Below, piece after piece: positions 44,660-53,529 of a stretch of DNA of 64,000 bases; within the stretch, counting starts at the first letter, position 1, and every line of letters begins with the position of its first letter. Origin of the DNA: JAAYCB01 sp012744395 (lineage in GTDB: Bacteria; Planctomycetota; Planctomycetia; Pirellulales; Thermoguttaceae); assembly GCA_028703175.1 (NCBI GenBank), contig JAQVNJ010000011.1:20691-84690 (forward strand), in the 5' to 3' direction. The translations under genes were made by a program, and so were the position numbers. The notes under the pieces are model-generated. The model was not told where the DNA came from, made no database searches, and saw only the letters and a list, made by a program, of their open reading frames with translations.

Positions 44660-47203
44660 TCATCTCTTTCCATCCGCCTCCACGACCTCTTTCGGCAACA
44701 ACAGTTCTTCCGCGCTCCGCGCCAGACACGGCGGCACGGTCAACAGCCGCAGCGGCCCGCGGCCGTAGCGGATTCGCCAGAGGCGGCCGTCCTGCCCCTG
44801 CGGGACCTCCACGCTGTAGTAGCCGGGCTCCCTGCCGTTGAGCCAGAACAGGGGCCGGCCGGCGGAGTCGTGGACCTCGCCATGCCCGCCGCCGTGCAGC
44901 CCGACGACCTTCGTCCCCTTGGGCACATAGAAATACAGCATCCAGCTTGCGTAGTTCGTGTTCATCGGCGCATCGGCCGTCGAGACGATCGTCATCCGCT
45001 GCCCGGTGGGCCACGCGACCTGTGTGCGATCGCCCCCATCGCGCACGACCAGCTTGTACAAGCCCGGCAGGGCGACCGGCAGCTTGACCGTCCGCTCCAC
45101 CCCGTCGGGCGCGACGCTGCGGTCGCGCCCCGCGAGCGTCTCGCGCTCGCCGCTGGCAGTCTCGCCGCCGATCTTCCAGAGTTCAACGCGGACGTTGCCC
45201 CGATCGCGGTAGTGGGCGATCAGCCCGCCGGTGATCCGCAGTTGGAGCGTCGCCGGGGCCTTGTCGAAAAAAGTGAAAAACGTCTGCTCGTGGCGGCCCG
45301 GCCCCGCCTTGCCCGGCTCGACCGCGGCAAGGCCCAGCGGCGCGGCGGGCACGAGATCGCTGCTGAATTCGACGGGCTGAAAATCGAGTGTCGCCAGTGG
45401 ATACCGCGCGATGCCGTCCCGCAGAAACGCGGCCAACTCGTCTGCGCCGAACGGCGCGCTCGACTTCCAGGGGTTCTTGCCCTCGGGGGCATGGAACTCC
45501 GCCCCCGGCGGGATGCTGACGCTCTTGTCGCGATTGGCCAGGTCGCGGTAAAGCGCCTTGGTGTGGACGAGCATCGTCGTCCGCATCCGGTAGGCGTGGC
45601 GGATCAACTGCTCAAATGCGGCCTGCCGCGCCGGTCCCTCGGACTTCGCATAACGCTGGTAGAGATCGACGTAGCGGGCGTAGAGCAGCAGGTCGTCGAT
45701 CCTCGCCCGCATGTCCGCGTCGCCGGCCAGGCGGCGGGCCTCCGCGAGCGAGCGGAACATCCGCCCAAGCTGGTCGCTGAACACCAGGTGGGGCTTCGAC
45801 CCGTCGAGCTGCCGATAGAACTCGGCCATCGGCTCTCTCGCCGGCCCGAACGAACGGGCGAGAAAGTCGTCGATGAGTTCATCCATCCGCTCGGCTTCGT
45901 CTATGTCCCAGAGCATTCGCGCGGCAAGGTAATAGCCCAGTCCGTTGGGACCCCAGTTGTCGCTCGACTCGGCCGACATGAACCGCGCGCCCCGGCGGTG
46001 GAACGCGGGGATCGTTCGCTTCAAATACTCCAGATTCGACCCGCGGGCCTGCCCCGGCATATCGCGGTCCCACGTGTTCACACTGTAGTACTCGCGAATT
46101 CCCAGGATCGAAGCCTGCCGCGACCAGCCGTCGAGGATCTCGTCGAGCGAAAGGCCGCCTTTAAGAAACGCCGTGGCCACGCTGACCACGACCTGCTCGT
46201 GGGCGCGGATGCCGGGCGGCGGGCTGTGGAAATTGTAGGCATACAGGCCAACGAGCTTGCCGGGATATTTCCGGTTCACCCCGGCGGCCACCTCGTTGGC
46301 CAGGAGCAGGGCCCGGTCGGTAATGCTCCCCAGCTCTGCACACCGCTCGCACTCGCACCAGCCGCCGCCGTCGCTCGGGTCGGTCGAAATGCTGTCGGCT
46401 GTCCCGTCGCGGTCGAACTGGCCGACGGCATATTCGACCACCAGCCGCCGCAGTTCCGGATTGCCGATGCAGAGCTTCGCCTCGCCGCGGATGTCGCGCT
46501 TTCCGTCGACCAGGGCGTAAAACTCGGGATGCTGGTCGAACTGGGCCTTGAGGCCGCGGATCAAGCCGCCGTAGGCGTGGCCCGTCCTCAGCGCGATGCC
46601 CGATGTGGCCCGGTTCCGTGCGCACCAATCGGCATACGGTTCGGCGTTGTAGTCCCAGACTCCGAAGCCGTACCAGATTCGCCGGGCGATGTAGTCGGGC
46701 GATTCTTCGGCATCGAGGGCCACCGACAATTCCGAGATCCGCGGCACGATCTGCCAAGGCTCACCCGGCATGAACTGGCGGTGCCCCAGGCGATACAAGA
46801 AATCCCAGACGGCGTGTTCCACGGCAAGCTCGGTGGCGCCGAGGAGGTAGACGCCGTCCGCAGCGGTCCGCAGCAGGTAGTCTTCCCGCTCGGTCGACTT
46901 GAGCTCGCTCCATCGCCCGGCCAGCGGAGACTCGGGAAAATCCCGCGCAAGCCCGACGGCGATGCCGCGGCCGTCTGCCGCGGTCTTCACGTCAAGTGCG
47001 GCCCCGGTGATCCGCCCGAGGTACGCGCCCAGGGTCGCGGCCGCCGCCCTGGTTCGCTCCGAGGCATTCTCGCCGACGACGATCGGCAGCAGCGCTCGCC
47101 CGCCGGTAGCCAGAGCCACCGCGGGCGGCTGCCCGCCGGCCTCAGCGCCGCACGCCGCCGCGACCAGCGCGGCAATCAGCAAACCTTGAAAGATCAATCG
47201 CAT
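44660..47203 (-). CDS. Secreted DUF4838 protein
   Basis: An 847-residue protein with a signal peptide (about 1-22). An alpha/beta N-terminal domain (VVGENASERTRAAAATLGAY) is followed by the DUF4838 catalytic-like region: DSISTDPSDGGGWCECERC, GLYAYNFHSPPPG, REYYSVNTWDRD, SAESSDNWGPNGLGYYLAARML. The C-terminal third is a beta-sandwich ending in VEADGKR. DUF4838 resembles GH67/alpha-glucuronidase-like folds and is thought to act on uronic-acid-rich glycans; this is unproven. ATG at 47201-47203. It is divergent from the GxxExxY pseudogene. Confidence 0.85.
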   Translation of the reverse strand: MRLIFQGLLIAALVAAACGAEAGGQPPAVALATGGRALLPIVVGENASERTRAAAATLGAYLGRITGAALDVKTAADGRGIAVGLARDFPESPLAGRWSELKSTEREDYLLRTAADGVYLLGATELAVEHAVWDFLYRLGHRQFMPGEPWQIVPRISELSVALDAEESPDYIARRIWYGFGVWDYNAEPYADWCARNRATSGIALRTGHAYGGLIRGLKAQFDQHPEFYALVDGKRDIRGEAKLCIGNPELRRLVVEYAVGQFDRDGTADSISTDPSDGGGWCECERCAELGSITDRALLLANEVAAGVNRKYPGKLVGLYAYNFHSPPPGIRAHEQVVVSVATAFLKGGLSLDEILDGWSRQASILGIREYYSVNTWDRDMPGQARGSNLEYLKRTIPAFHRRGARFMSAESSDNWGPNGLGYYLAARMLWDIDEAERMDELIDDFLARSFGPAREPMAEFYRQLDGSKPHLVFSDQLGRMFRSLAEARRLAGDADMRARIDDLLLYARYVDLYQRYAKSEGPARQAAFEQLIRHAYRMRTTMLVHTKALYRDLANRDKSVSIPPGAEFHAPEGKNPWKSSAPFGADELAAFLRDGIARYPLATLDFQPVEFSSDLVPAAPLGLAAVEPGKAGPGRHEQTFFTFFDKAPATLQLRITGGLIAHYRDRGNVRVELWKIGGETASGERETLAGRDRSVAPDGVERTVKLPVALPGLYKLVVRDGGDRTQVAWPTGQRMTIVSTADAPMNTNYASWMLYFYVPKGTKVVGLHGGGHGEVHDSAGRPLFWLNGREPGYYSVEVPQGQDGRLWRIRYGRGPLRLLTVPPCLARSAEELLLPKEVVEADGKR

Positions 47204-47316
47204 GGCAGCTCCTCTGTGGTGTGTCAACGCTGCCACCAGTGTCGCGTCCACGACGCAGAAAAGCAACCAGCCGTCCGTCCTCAAAATCAGTTTGCAGGCT
47301 ACGGGTTACAGAGACT

Positions 47317-47433
47317 CAACCACGAATCATACGAATGGGCCGGAAGAAGAGAAAACGAGGGGGAAAGAATTGAATCAGGGGGTGGGCACGGGGCCTGTGG
47401 TTAGTGAAATATAAGTCGTGTGATTCGTGGTTG
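47317..47433. repeat. 17-base inverted repeat with one mismatch
   Basis: CAACCACGAATCATACG at 47317-47333 and its near-complement at 47417-47433 enclose 83 bases in the leader of the GxxExxY pseudogene. It may form a hairpin or mark a mobile cassette. Confidence 0.75.
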
Positions 47434-47459
47434 TTTCTCTCGGCCATCGGAGTGGCAAG

Positions 47460-47836
47460 ATGGATGGTTTCATCGTTCCGGACGAGAGCTGCCGGATCAT
47501 GGGTGCGTGCTTCGGGGTGCAGAACCACATGGGAAGCGGTTTTCTGGAATCGGTCTACCAGGAGTGCCTGGAGATCGAGTTCAGGAGCGTGGGATTCCGT
47601 TCGTGCCGCCGGCGCCCTTGGGGCTTCATTCCATGGGTCGGCCGCTGAACAAACGCTCGACACCCGACTTCGTTTGCTTTGGCCAAATCATCTTGGAGAT
47701 CAATGCCGTCAAGCAGCTCTGCAACGAGGCGCGAGCCCGGGTTCACAACGACCTCCACGCCGCCCGATACCGCCTTGAAATCCTGGTGAATTCCGCTCAC
47801 CATGCAAAACTCGAGTACCAGCGGATCGTGCTCTGA
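47460..47836 (+). pseudogene. GxxExxY protein gene with single-base frameshift
   Basis: The first frame (from ATG 47460) reads ESCRIMGACFGVQNHMGSGF then LESVYQECLEIEF, with the G-x-x-E-x-x-Y motif intact. Near 47581-47585 one base is missing, and the family sequence goes on in another frame: ERGIPFVPPAPLGLHS, TPDFVCFGQIILEINAVKQL, ending AKLEYQRIVL. Restoring one base gives a normal protein of about 125 residues. The family is related to PD-(D/E)xK nucleases but its role is unknown. The gene sits behind the 47317 inverted repeat. Confidence 0.8.
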
Positions 47837-48041
47837 CTGCCACGCTGGCAAGACGCTCCCCAAGGGCACGACCTGGGGCCCTCGCTGTGGGGGATGCTGT
47901 TGGTTTGACTCCAAGCCTGGATTCGCCCGCTGGCCGATGTTACGATCGTTCCTGCGGCCCTTTGCGGAGGTTGCCGCTGGGCCTGGGGACTCGGCCGTTC
48001 TCTGCCAACAAGCACTCTGGAACAATCGGGAGACACAAGAC

Positions 48042-48950
48042 ATGAAACGATGGACATTCATCGTCGGATGCTTGGCCGTGCTGGTCGGCGTTTGTGGACT
48101 GGCGTGCCAGGCGGCTGAGGGCCAGCAAGGCGGCACGCTGCGGATTCTCGTCTTCGGCGCCCATCCAGACGACTGCGAGATCCGCTGCGGGGGTGTGGCG
48201 GTTCTCTGGTCCGCCCGCGGCGACCTGGTGAAGTTCGTCTCCACGACCAATGGCGATATCGGCCACTGGGGCATGGCCGGCGGCCCGCTGGCTGTCCGGC
48301 GGACCAACGAGGTGCAGGCCGCCGCCGCGGTGCTCGGCATCACCACCGAAGTGCTCGACATCCACGACGGCGAAATCCTGCCGACACTCGAGAATCGCAA
48401 GATGTTCACCCGGCTGATTCGCGAGTGGGAGGCCGACATCGTGATCGGGCACCGCCCCAATGATTACCATCCCGACCACCGCTACACCGGCATCTTGATG
48501 CAGGACTCGGCCTACATGGTGACCGTGCCCTTCTTCTGCCCCGACATTCCGCCGCTGAAGAAGAATCCTGTCTTCCTCTACAGCGCCGACGGATTCCAGC
48601 GGCCGAATCCGTTCCAGGCCGACATCGTCGTGTCGATCGACAGCGTGATCGAGAAGAAGCTCGACGCCTTGGTGTTGATCGAGTCGCAGTTCATCGAGGG
48701 GGGCGCCAACGGCTCGGCGGAAACCTCGCCCAAAACGGTCGACGAAAGGGATGCCAAGAAGGCCCAGGTCCGCGAGAGCTTCAAACGGCGATTCGCCGCA
48801 ACGGCCAACCAATGGCGCGAAAAACTGGTCGAACTCTACGGCCAAGACGCCGGCAGCAACGTGCAATATGCCGAGGCCTTCGAAATCTGCGAATATGGGC
48901 GGAGACCGTCGAAGGAAGAAATCCTGAAATTGTTTCCCATCCAGCCGTAG
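48042..48950 (+). CDS. Secreted PIG-L family deacetylase
   Basis: A 302-residue zinc-dependent N-deacetylase-like protein. A signal peptide (about 1-25) is followed by the zinc motif AHPDD (40-44) and the second zinc/catalytic motif NDYHPDHR (140-147), both intact. Members remove acetyl from GlcNAc-like sugars in glycolipids or antibiotics. ATG at 48042 with GGGAGA upstream. It is followed by a hairpin and a convergent sulfatase gene. Confidence 0.9.
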   Translation: MKRWTFIVGCLAVLVGVCGLACQAAEGQQGGTLRILVFGAHPDDCEIRCGGVAVLWSARGDLVKFVSTTNGDIGHWGMAGGPLAVRRTNEVQAAAAVLGITTEVLDIHDGEILPTLENRKMFTRLIREWEADIVIGHRPNDYHPDHRYTGILMQDSAYMVTVPFFCPDIPPLKKNPVFLYSADGFQRPNPFQADIVVSIDSVIEKKLDALVLIESQFIEGGANGSAETSPKTVDERDAKKAQVRESFKRRFAATANQWREKLVELYGQDAGSNVQYAEAFEICEYGRRPSKEEILKLFPIQP

Positions 48951-48992
48951 GACGCAGTGAATTCCCTAACCTGGATTATTCACGAGCCGATC

Positions 48993-49054
48993 GTAACCCG
49001 ATGCGTAAGCGAGGGTGGCTAATCCGAGTTGGTTTGGCTCACGCGTCGGGTTAC
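48993..49054. terminator. Hairpin between convergent genes
   Basis: Two 18-base arms, GTAACCCGATGCGTAAGC and the complement of GTAACCCGACGCGTGAGC, with 2 mismatches and a loop of 26 bases, between the PIG-L and sulfatase genes. It could end both transcripts, but no U-run follows and similar hairpins may be a dispersed repeat. Confidence 0.5.
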
Positions 49055-49107
49055 AACGGCGCGCGCGACACATCGAAAAATCCCTGGCAAGCGGAATGCA
49101 CTCCGCT

Positions 49108-50733
49108 CTACTGCCAGGGCGCGACGCCGACCCGCGCGGCCCACTCGTCATACAGGGAAGCCATCTTGCCAACCACGCCCGGTTCTCGTTCCGCCCGGTT
49201 GAAATTCTCCGTCCGATCGGCGTTCATGTCGTAAAGCTCCCAGGAGCCACCGGCGGTCGCGACAAGCTTCCACCTCCCATAGCGGATCGCCCGATTGCCT
49301 TCGTGCTCGAAGAAGATCGGCCGCATGGGCAACTCCTTGCCCAAAAACGCCGGCAGCAGCGAGACGCCCTCCAGCGGCTTGATCCGGTAGCCCGCGTGGA
49401 TCGAAGGATAGGCGACGCCCGCCACGTCGCAGCAGGTGGCCATGATGTCGATCGCATGGCCGATTTCGCGCGTCAGGTCGCCGGTCGCCAGACTCGGTTG
49501 GATGACTTCCGGCCAGCGGACGATCAGCGGGACGGCGATGCCGCCTTCATGGCAATAGCTCTTGTAGAGCCGGAACGGCGTGTTGCTCACGTTCGCCCAG
49601 GGCACTCCGTAGCTCTGGTAGGTCTCTTCGCCTCCGGGCATCGTCTGCGGATCGTTGCCGGCAGAGACCGCCAGCCCCCGGGTGGTCTTCTTCGGGATAT
49701 GGAGCCCCCGCCAATCGGCCAGGATCTCCTCGGCGCCGGCGCCGTTGTCGGACAGGAACATCACCAGCGTACTCTCCGCCCGCCCGATCTGGTTGACCTT
49801 CTCCAGGATTGCGCCGACCGCCCGGTCCATCGAATCGACCTGGGCGGCATAGGCTTCCATCCGCCGCTGGTGCCAGGCACGCAACGGCGCCTCGGTCCAG
49901 GGGAGCACCCGCCGATCCCGCGGCGCGAGCTTCCAGTAGCGGTGGACGATGCCCATGTCGATCATCCGCTGGTGCCGCTTCGCGCGGAGCTCGTCCCAGC
50001 CCATGTAGAAGCGGCCCGCGTAGGAATCGAGGATGTTCTTGCGGGCGTGCAGCGGCCAATGCGGGGCCGTGAAGGCCACATAGAGAAAGAACGGCGCGGC
50101 GATATCCTTCGCCCGGTCGAGCATCGCGGCGGCCTGCTCGCCGATCGCCTCGGTGTAGTAGAAATCCGCATTTTCTATCTGGCCGACGAACTCATTCTCC
50201 CGCATCAGGGTCACCGGGTCGAAGTAACTCCCCGCGCCGAGGAGCGTGCCGTAGAAGTCATCGAAGCCGCGCTGCCGCGGCCAGGTGTGGTCCGGACCCT
50301 GCCGGCCGACGTGGCGCGTCAAGTGCCACTTGCCGACCATCGCCGTCTGGTAGCCGGCCGCGCCGAGCAACTGGGCGATCGTGGCGCACTGGCGGTTCAA
50401 GTTGCCCCGGTAGCCCGCCAGCCCGAAGTCGATCGTCGTATGCCCGACGCCGGTCTGGTGGGCGTAGAGGCCGGTCAGCAGCGCCGCGCGGGTCGGGCAG
50501 CCGCGTCCGGCGCTATAGAACTGGGTGAACCGCAGCCCCTCGGTGGCCAAACGGTTCAGATTCGGGGTCATAATCACCTCGGCCCCGTAACAGCCGAGGT
50601 CCGAATACCCGAGGTCGTCGGCCACAATCAGCAGGATATTGGGCCGCTCCTTGGTCACCGCGCCGGTCGCCGGCTCCGCCGGCGCATCCCCGCCAAGGCC
50701 CAAGATCGCCAAGCACATCAGCAGTCGCCGCAT
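49108..50733 (-). CDS. Secreted sulfatase lacking the formylglycine cysteine
   Basis: A 541-residue type I sulfatase-like protein with a signal peptide (about 1-20). The metal-binding VADD (37-40), KWH (135-137) and SDNGAG (328-333) are intact, as is the downstream GGIAVPLIV block. The activation motif should read C-x-P-[ST]-R; here residues 78-82 are G-C-P-T-R, so the catalytic Cys that becomes formylglycine is Gly78 and only the adjacent Cys79 remains. Family members in planctomycetes normally show C-C-P-T-R here. The enzyme is therefore probably inactive or uses other chemistry; a single T-to-G base call would create this. ATG at 50731-50733 precedes the signal. Confidence 0.88.
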   Translation of the reverse strand: MRRLLMCLAILGLGGDAPAEPATGAVTKERPNILLIVADDLGYSDLGCYGAEVIMTPNLNRLATEGLRFTQFYSAGRGCPTRAALLTGLYAHQTGVGHTTIDFGLAGYRGNLNRQCATIAQLLGAAGYQTAMVGKWHLTRHVGRQGPDHTWPRQRGFDDFYGTLLGAGSYFDPVTLMRENEFVGQIENADFYYTEAIGEQAAAMLDRAKDIAAPFFLYVAFTAPHWPLHARKNILDSYAGRFYMGWDELRAKRHQRMIDMGIVHRYWKLAPRDRRVLPWTEAPLRAWHQRRMEAYAAQVDSMDRAVGAILEKVNQIGRAESTLVMFLSDNGAGAEEILADWRGLHIPKKTTRGLAVSAGNDPQTMPGGEETYQSYGVPWANVSNTPFRLYKSYCHEGGIAVPLIVRWPEVIQPSLATGDLTREIGHAIDIMATCCDVAGVAYPSIHAGYRIKPLEGVSLLPAFLGKELPMRPIFFEHEGNRAIRYGRWKLVATAGGSWELYDMNADRTENFNRAEREPGVVGKMASLYDEWAARVGVAPWQ

Positions 50734-50860
50734 GGCGAGAGCCTCCCCGTTCCGCGCCCTTCCAGTCCGCGGGCCGTACTCCACAGCGGCGCAGGTTACA
50801 CTCCGCCGGTTCGGGCGGCAAGCCCCCGGAAGGGCTGCATGCGACGGCCCCGCCGACTGG

Positions 50861-53179
50861 CTATCGGGCGCGGGAGGCGTTCCCCGGCTTTGCCGTGAGC
50901 GATTCCTGGCCGGTCGGCGCACGAGCCGGAACCGGCTCGGGCAGGTTGGTGCGCCGGTCGTAGTAGTAAGTGCTTTCCTCGGCCACCAGGCGGGTGCCAA
51001 GCGGTTTGCAGAAGATTTCGGCGCGGACGATGTGATTTCCCGTCGTTTCGGCTCGGGCCTTCACGGTCAATGTCTTCGTCTCTCCCGGTCCGATCGCGTC
51101 GATCGCGTCGAACACGACTTGCCCCGGTCCGATCTTGTGGCTCGCTCCGGTCGCGGAGATCGGTTCGATCCCGTTGGAGAAATAGGCCACGACCTCGACC
51201 GTTTCAGCGTCCCTGCTGCCGCGATTCTCGACCGTCAGTGTGTACTCGGTCTCCGTGCCGACGGGGATCGGCCCCGATGGATCGGCCACTTTGAGCGTCA
51301 GGTCGGCAATCGCGTCGATCTCGACCGCCGCCTCGCCAGCGGCCTGAAGACCGTCCCCCCCTCGGGATTCCGCCTTGATCCGGCCGATCCCGGCCGCCAG
51401 CGTGCTGCATTTCACTTCCAGCGTGCGGCTCTGCTGGGGCGCGAGCTGCCCAAGTTGCCAGCGGACTCGGCCGGCCTCGGCAGCCACAAGCCCCTCCTGC
51501 GTGCCCGACAGATAGCCGACCAGCTCGGGCAGGATCGCCTCAAGTGTGACCTCCTCGGCGGCGGCCGTCCCCGGATTCGTGACGACAATCTGGCAGGTGA
51601 TCTCCTTGCCGACGAACTGGAATCCGGGAGCCGCAATCTCAACGGCCAGCGCCGGTTTGAGCACCGCGATCTTCTCGGCCAGATGCGCTCGGGCGCCGCC
51701 TTCGGCGGTGGCGTCGACCTCGATCACCAGGTCGCCTTCGTCACGGGGCGTCAAATCAACCTCAACGGTTCGTTCCCTTCCGGCGGGCAGGATGCCGATC
51801 GCCTGGACGGCCGGCTTCGTCTGACCGGTGCCCCTTGGCAGCAGGGAAATCTCCACTCCCCGCGCGTCGCCCGTACCGGTGTTCGCTACCTTGAGGCGGT
51901 AAACCTGCTTCTTGCCGAACAGGACGTTTTCCGGCCCTTCGAGCTTGAGCGTCAAATTCGGCTCGAGGACGGTGATCTTCGCGCCGCTGGCCACCGGCGC
52001 GTAATGCAGGTTGACGGCCAGGTCGAACGGCTGGCTCTGGCGCGCCACGAGGTGGAGAACCACGGTCTGGTCTTCCTTGGCCGCCAATCGCCCGACGTTC
52101 CAGCGAAAAACGCCTTTCCCGCCGGGAGCCGCCTCGGAAGCAGTCGTTCCGGCGCTGGCCTCGGCCGCAACCAGATCGGCCCATTCGGGCAGGTCGATGG
52201 CCACCTTCAGGTCCTCCGCCGCCACGGCGCCGAGGTTTTCAATCGTGACGTTGAAGACCGATTCGCGACCGACGTCGATCCGCTCCGGACCGATCGTCTT
52301 GACGTTCAGAATCGGGCTTTGGCGAACGAACAGAACCTGAGGCGAAGGCGAGACTTCCGTGCCGGGCGCAAGTGCCGCGTTGCCAACGCCCGGATCAAGG
52401 GCCCGATCGCTGCCGGACCGGGAGGCGATGCCGGCGGGCTTCGCCGGACTGGTTAAGTCCGGCGGATCGAGCCCCCGCGCCGGGAGCGGCTCGGTCGGCG
52501 GACGGCTGATCCGCTCGGCAATCGGTGACCCGCCCCCCTGCGGTTGCCTGGCGACCTCTTGGGAAGCCTCCCGCGGCGGGGCAAGGGTTGGCTGCTGCGC
52601 CTTGGCTGCCGGATCGACCACCGGCCCGGAGGCTCGCCGAGGTCGCGTCACAACCGCGACCGGGGGCGAAGCCGCGGGTGCATCTTGTTGGAGTGCGCTG
52701 GGCGGCTGGCTCGGCGAAAACTGCGAGTCGCGGAACGCGGAGAGCCGCTGATGCATGCGGCTGGACATCGCCGGCGTCTCGGCCATCGCAGGCGGCGAAA
52801 CGTTGGCGGGCGACGGCCCGCCGCCCGTCCCGGTAACGATCGGGTCCGTTGCCGCCGTGCTCAGCGGGCGGGCGGCATCCGCGGTCGACATCCCGACCGG
52901 CACCGAACTGGCCGCGACCGGCTGACGCGGGTTTGCCGCCAGCGCCGTCGAGGCCCTCGGCCCCAGGGACGGATACGATGGTTCATCGATCGGGACCGTC
53001 TCCGGCGCGTCCACCGGCATCAGTCCGCTGGCCTGCAACCGCGATTGAAGAAGATCAAACAAGGTCTGGTTTTCCGGCGAACGGTCTGCCGATCCCGGTT
53101 GCTGCTCAGCCAGGGCCACTGAGGCCAATCCGATCGCGATCAGACCTAGAATCGACCCATGGAAAAAGTTGCCACGCAT
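50861..53179 (-). CDS. Large secreted DUF11/CARDB-type repeat protein
   Basis: A 772-residue protein with a signal peptide (about 1-25). Residues 30-270 are low complexity (Pro/Ser/Ala-rich, disordered). From about 285 come four to five Ig-like DUF11 repeats, each with a VENLGAVAAEDLKVAIDLPEW- or VTNPGTAAAEEVTLEAILPE-like core. DUF11 proteins form extracellular or envelope stalks; large ones are typical of planctomycetes. ATG at 53177-53179 precedes the signal peptide. It stands 350 bases downstream of the kinase gene on the same strand. Confidence 0.82.
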   Translation of the reverse strand: MRGNFFHGSILGLIAIGLASVALAEQQPGSADRSPENQTLFDLLQSRLQASGLMPVDAPETVPIDEPSYPSLGPRASTALAANPRQPVAASSVPVGMSTADAARPLSTAATDPIVTGTGGGPSPANVSPPAMAETPAMSSRMHQRLSAFRDSQFSPSQPPSALQQDAPAASPPVAVVTRPRRASGPVVDPAAKAQQPTLAPPREASQEVARQPQGGGSPIAERISRPPTEPLPARGLDPPDLTSPAKPAGIASRSGSDRALDPGVGNAALAPGTEVSPSPQVLFVRQSPILNVKTIGPERIDVGRESVFNVTIENLGAVAAEDLKVAIDLPEWADLVAAEASAGTTASEAAPGGKGVFRWNVGRLAAKEDQTVVLHLVARQSQPFDLAVNLHYAPVASGAKITVLEPNLTLKLEGPENVLFGKKQVYRLKVANTGTGDARGVEISLLPRGTGQTKPAVQAIGILPAGRERTVEVDLTPRDEGDLVIEVDATAEGGARAHLAEKIAVLKPALAVEIAAPGFQFVGKEITCQIVVTNPGTAAAEEVTLEAILPELVGYLSGTQEGLVAAEAGRVRWQLGQLAPQQSRTLEVKCSTLAAGIGRIKAESRGGDGLQAAGEAAVEIDAIADLTLKVADPSGPIPVGTETEYTLTVENRGSRDAETVEVVAYFSNGIEPISATGASHKIGPGQVVFDAIDAIGPGETKTLTVKARAETTGNHIVRAEIFCKPLGTRLVAEESTYYYDRRTNLPEPVPARAPTGQESLTAKPGNASRAR

Positions 53180-53529
53180 GTCACTACCCCGTCGTTGCGA
53201 ACAGGCTTGTCTCAACACCCCGCAGCGGAAGTCCACTCCCTTGCCGGATCTCGACGTGCCGCGTCGCAGAGGATGGCCTTCGCTCCCCGCAAAAGCCTCT
53301 CCTGCACAGTCTGGAAATCCCCGTCCTCCAATCGCGGCAAACCCCTGGCTGGAACAAGAGAGCGGGCGACAGACCATGCTCCCTGCGTACAGCCTCCCAG
53401 ATGCCTATCGGTAAAAAGGAATTTCGCGGTTTAACCAAGTTGGTCGATTCGCGAACTTGTTCCTTCGCTGCAGCTGGTAGCGAATGGCGGCAGTGCGCAA
53501 GATGTGCCGGCTCGGGAATCCTTGAGGAT
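53180..53529. other. Intergenic region between kinase and DUF11 genes
   Basis: About 350 bases on the minus strand side. It should hold the DUF11 promoter. No repeat family member or gene is seen. Confidence 0.4.
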
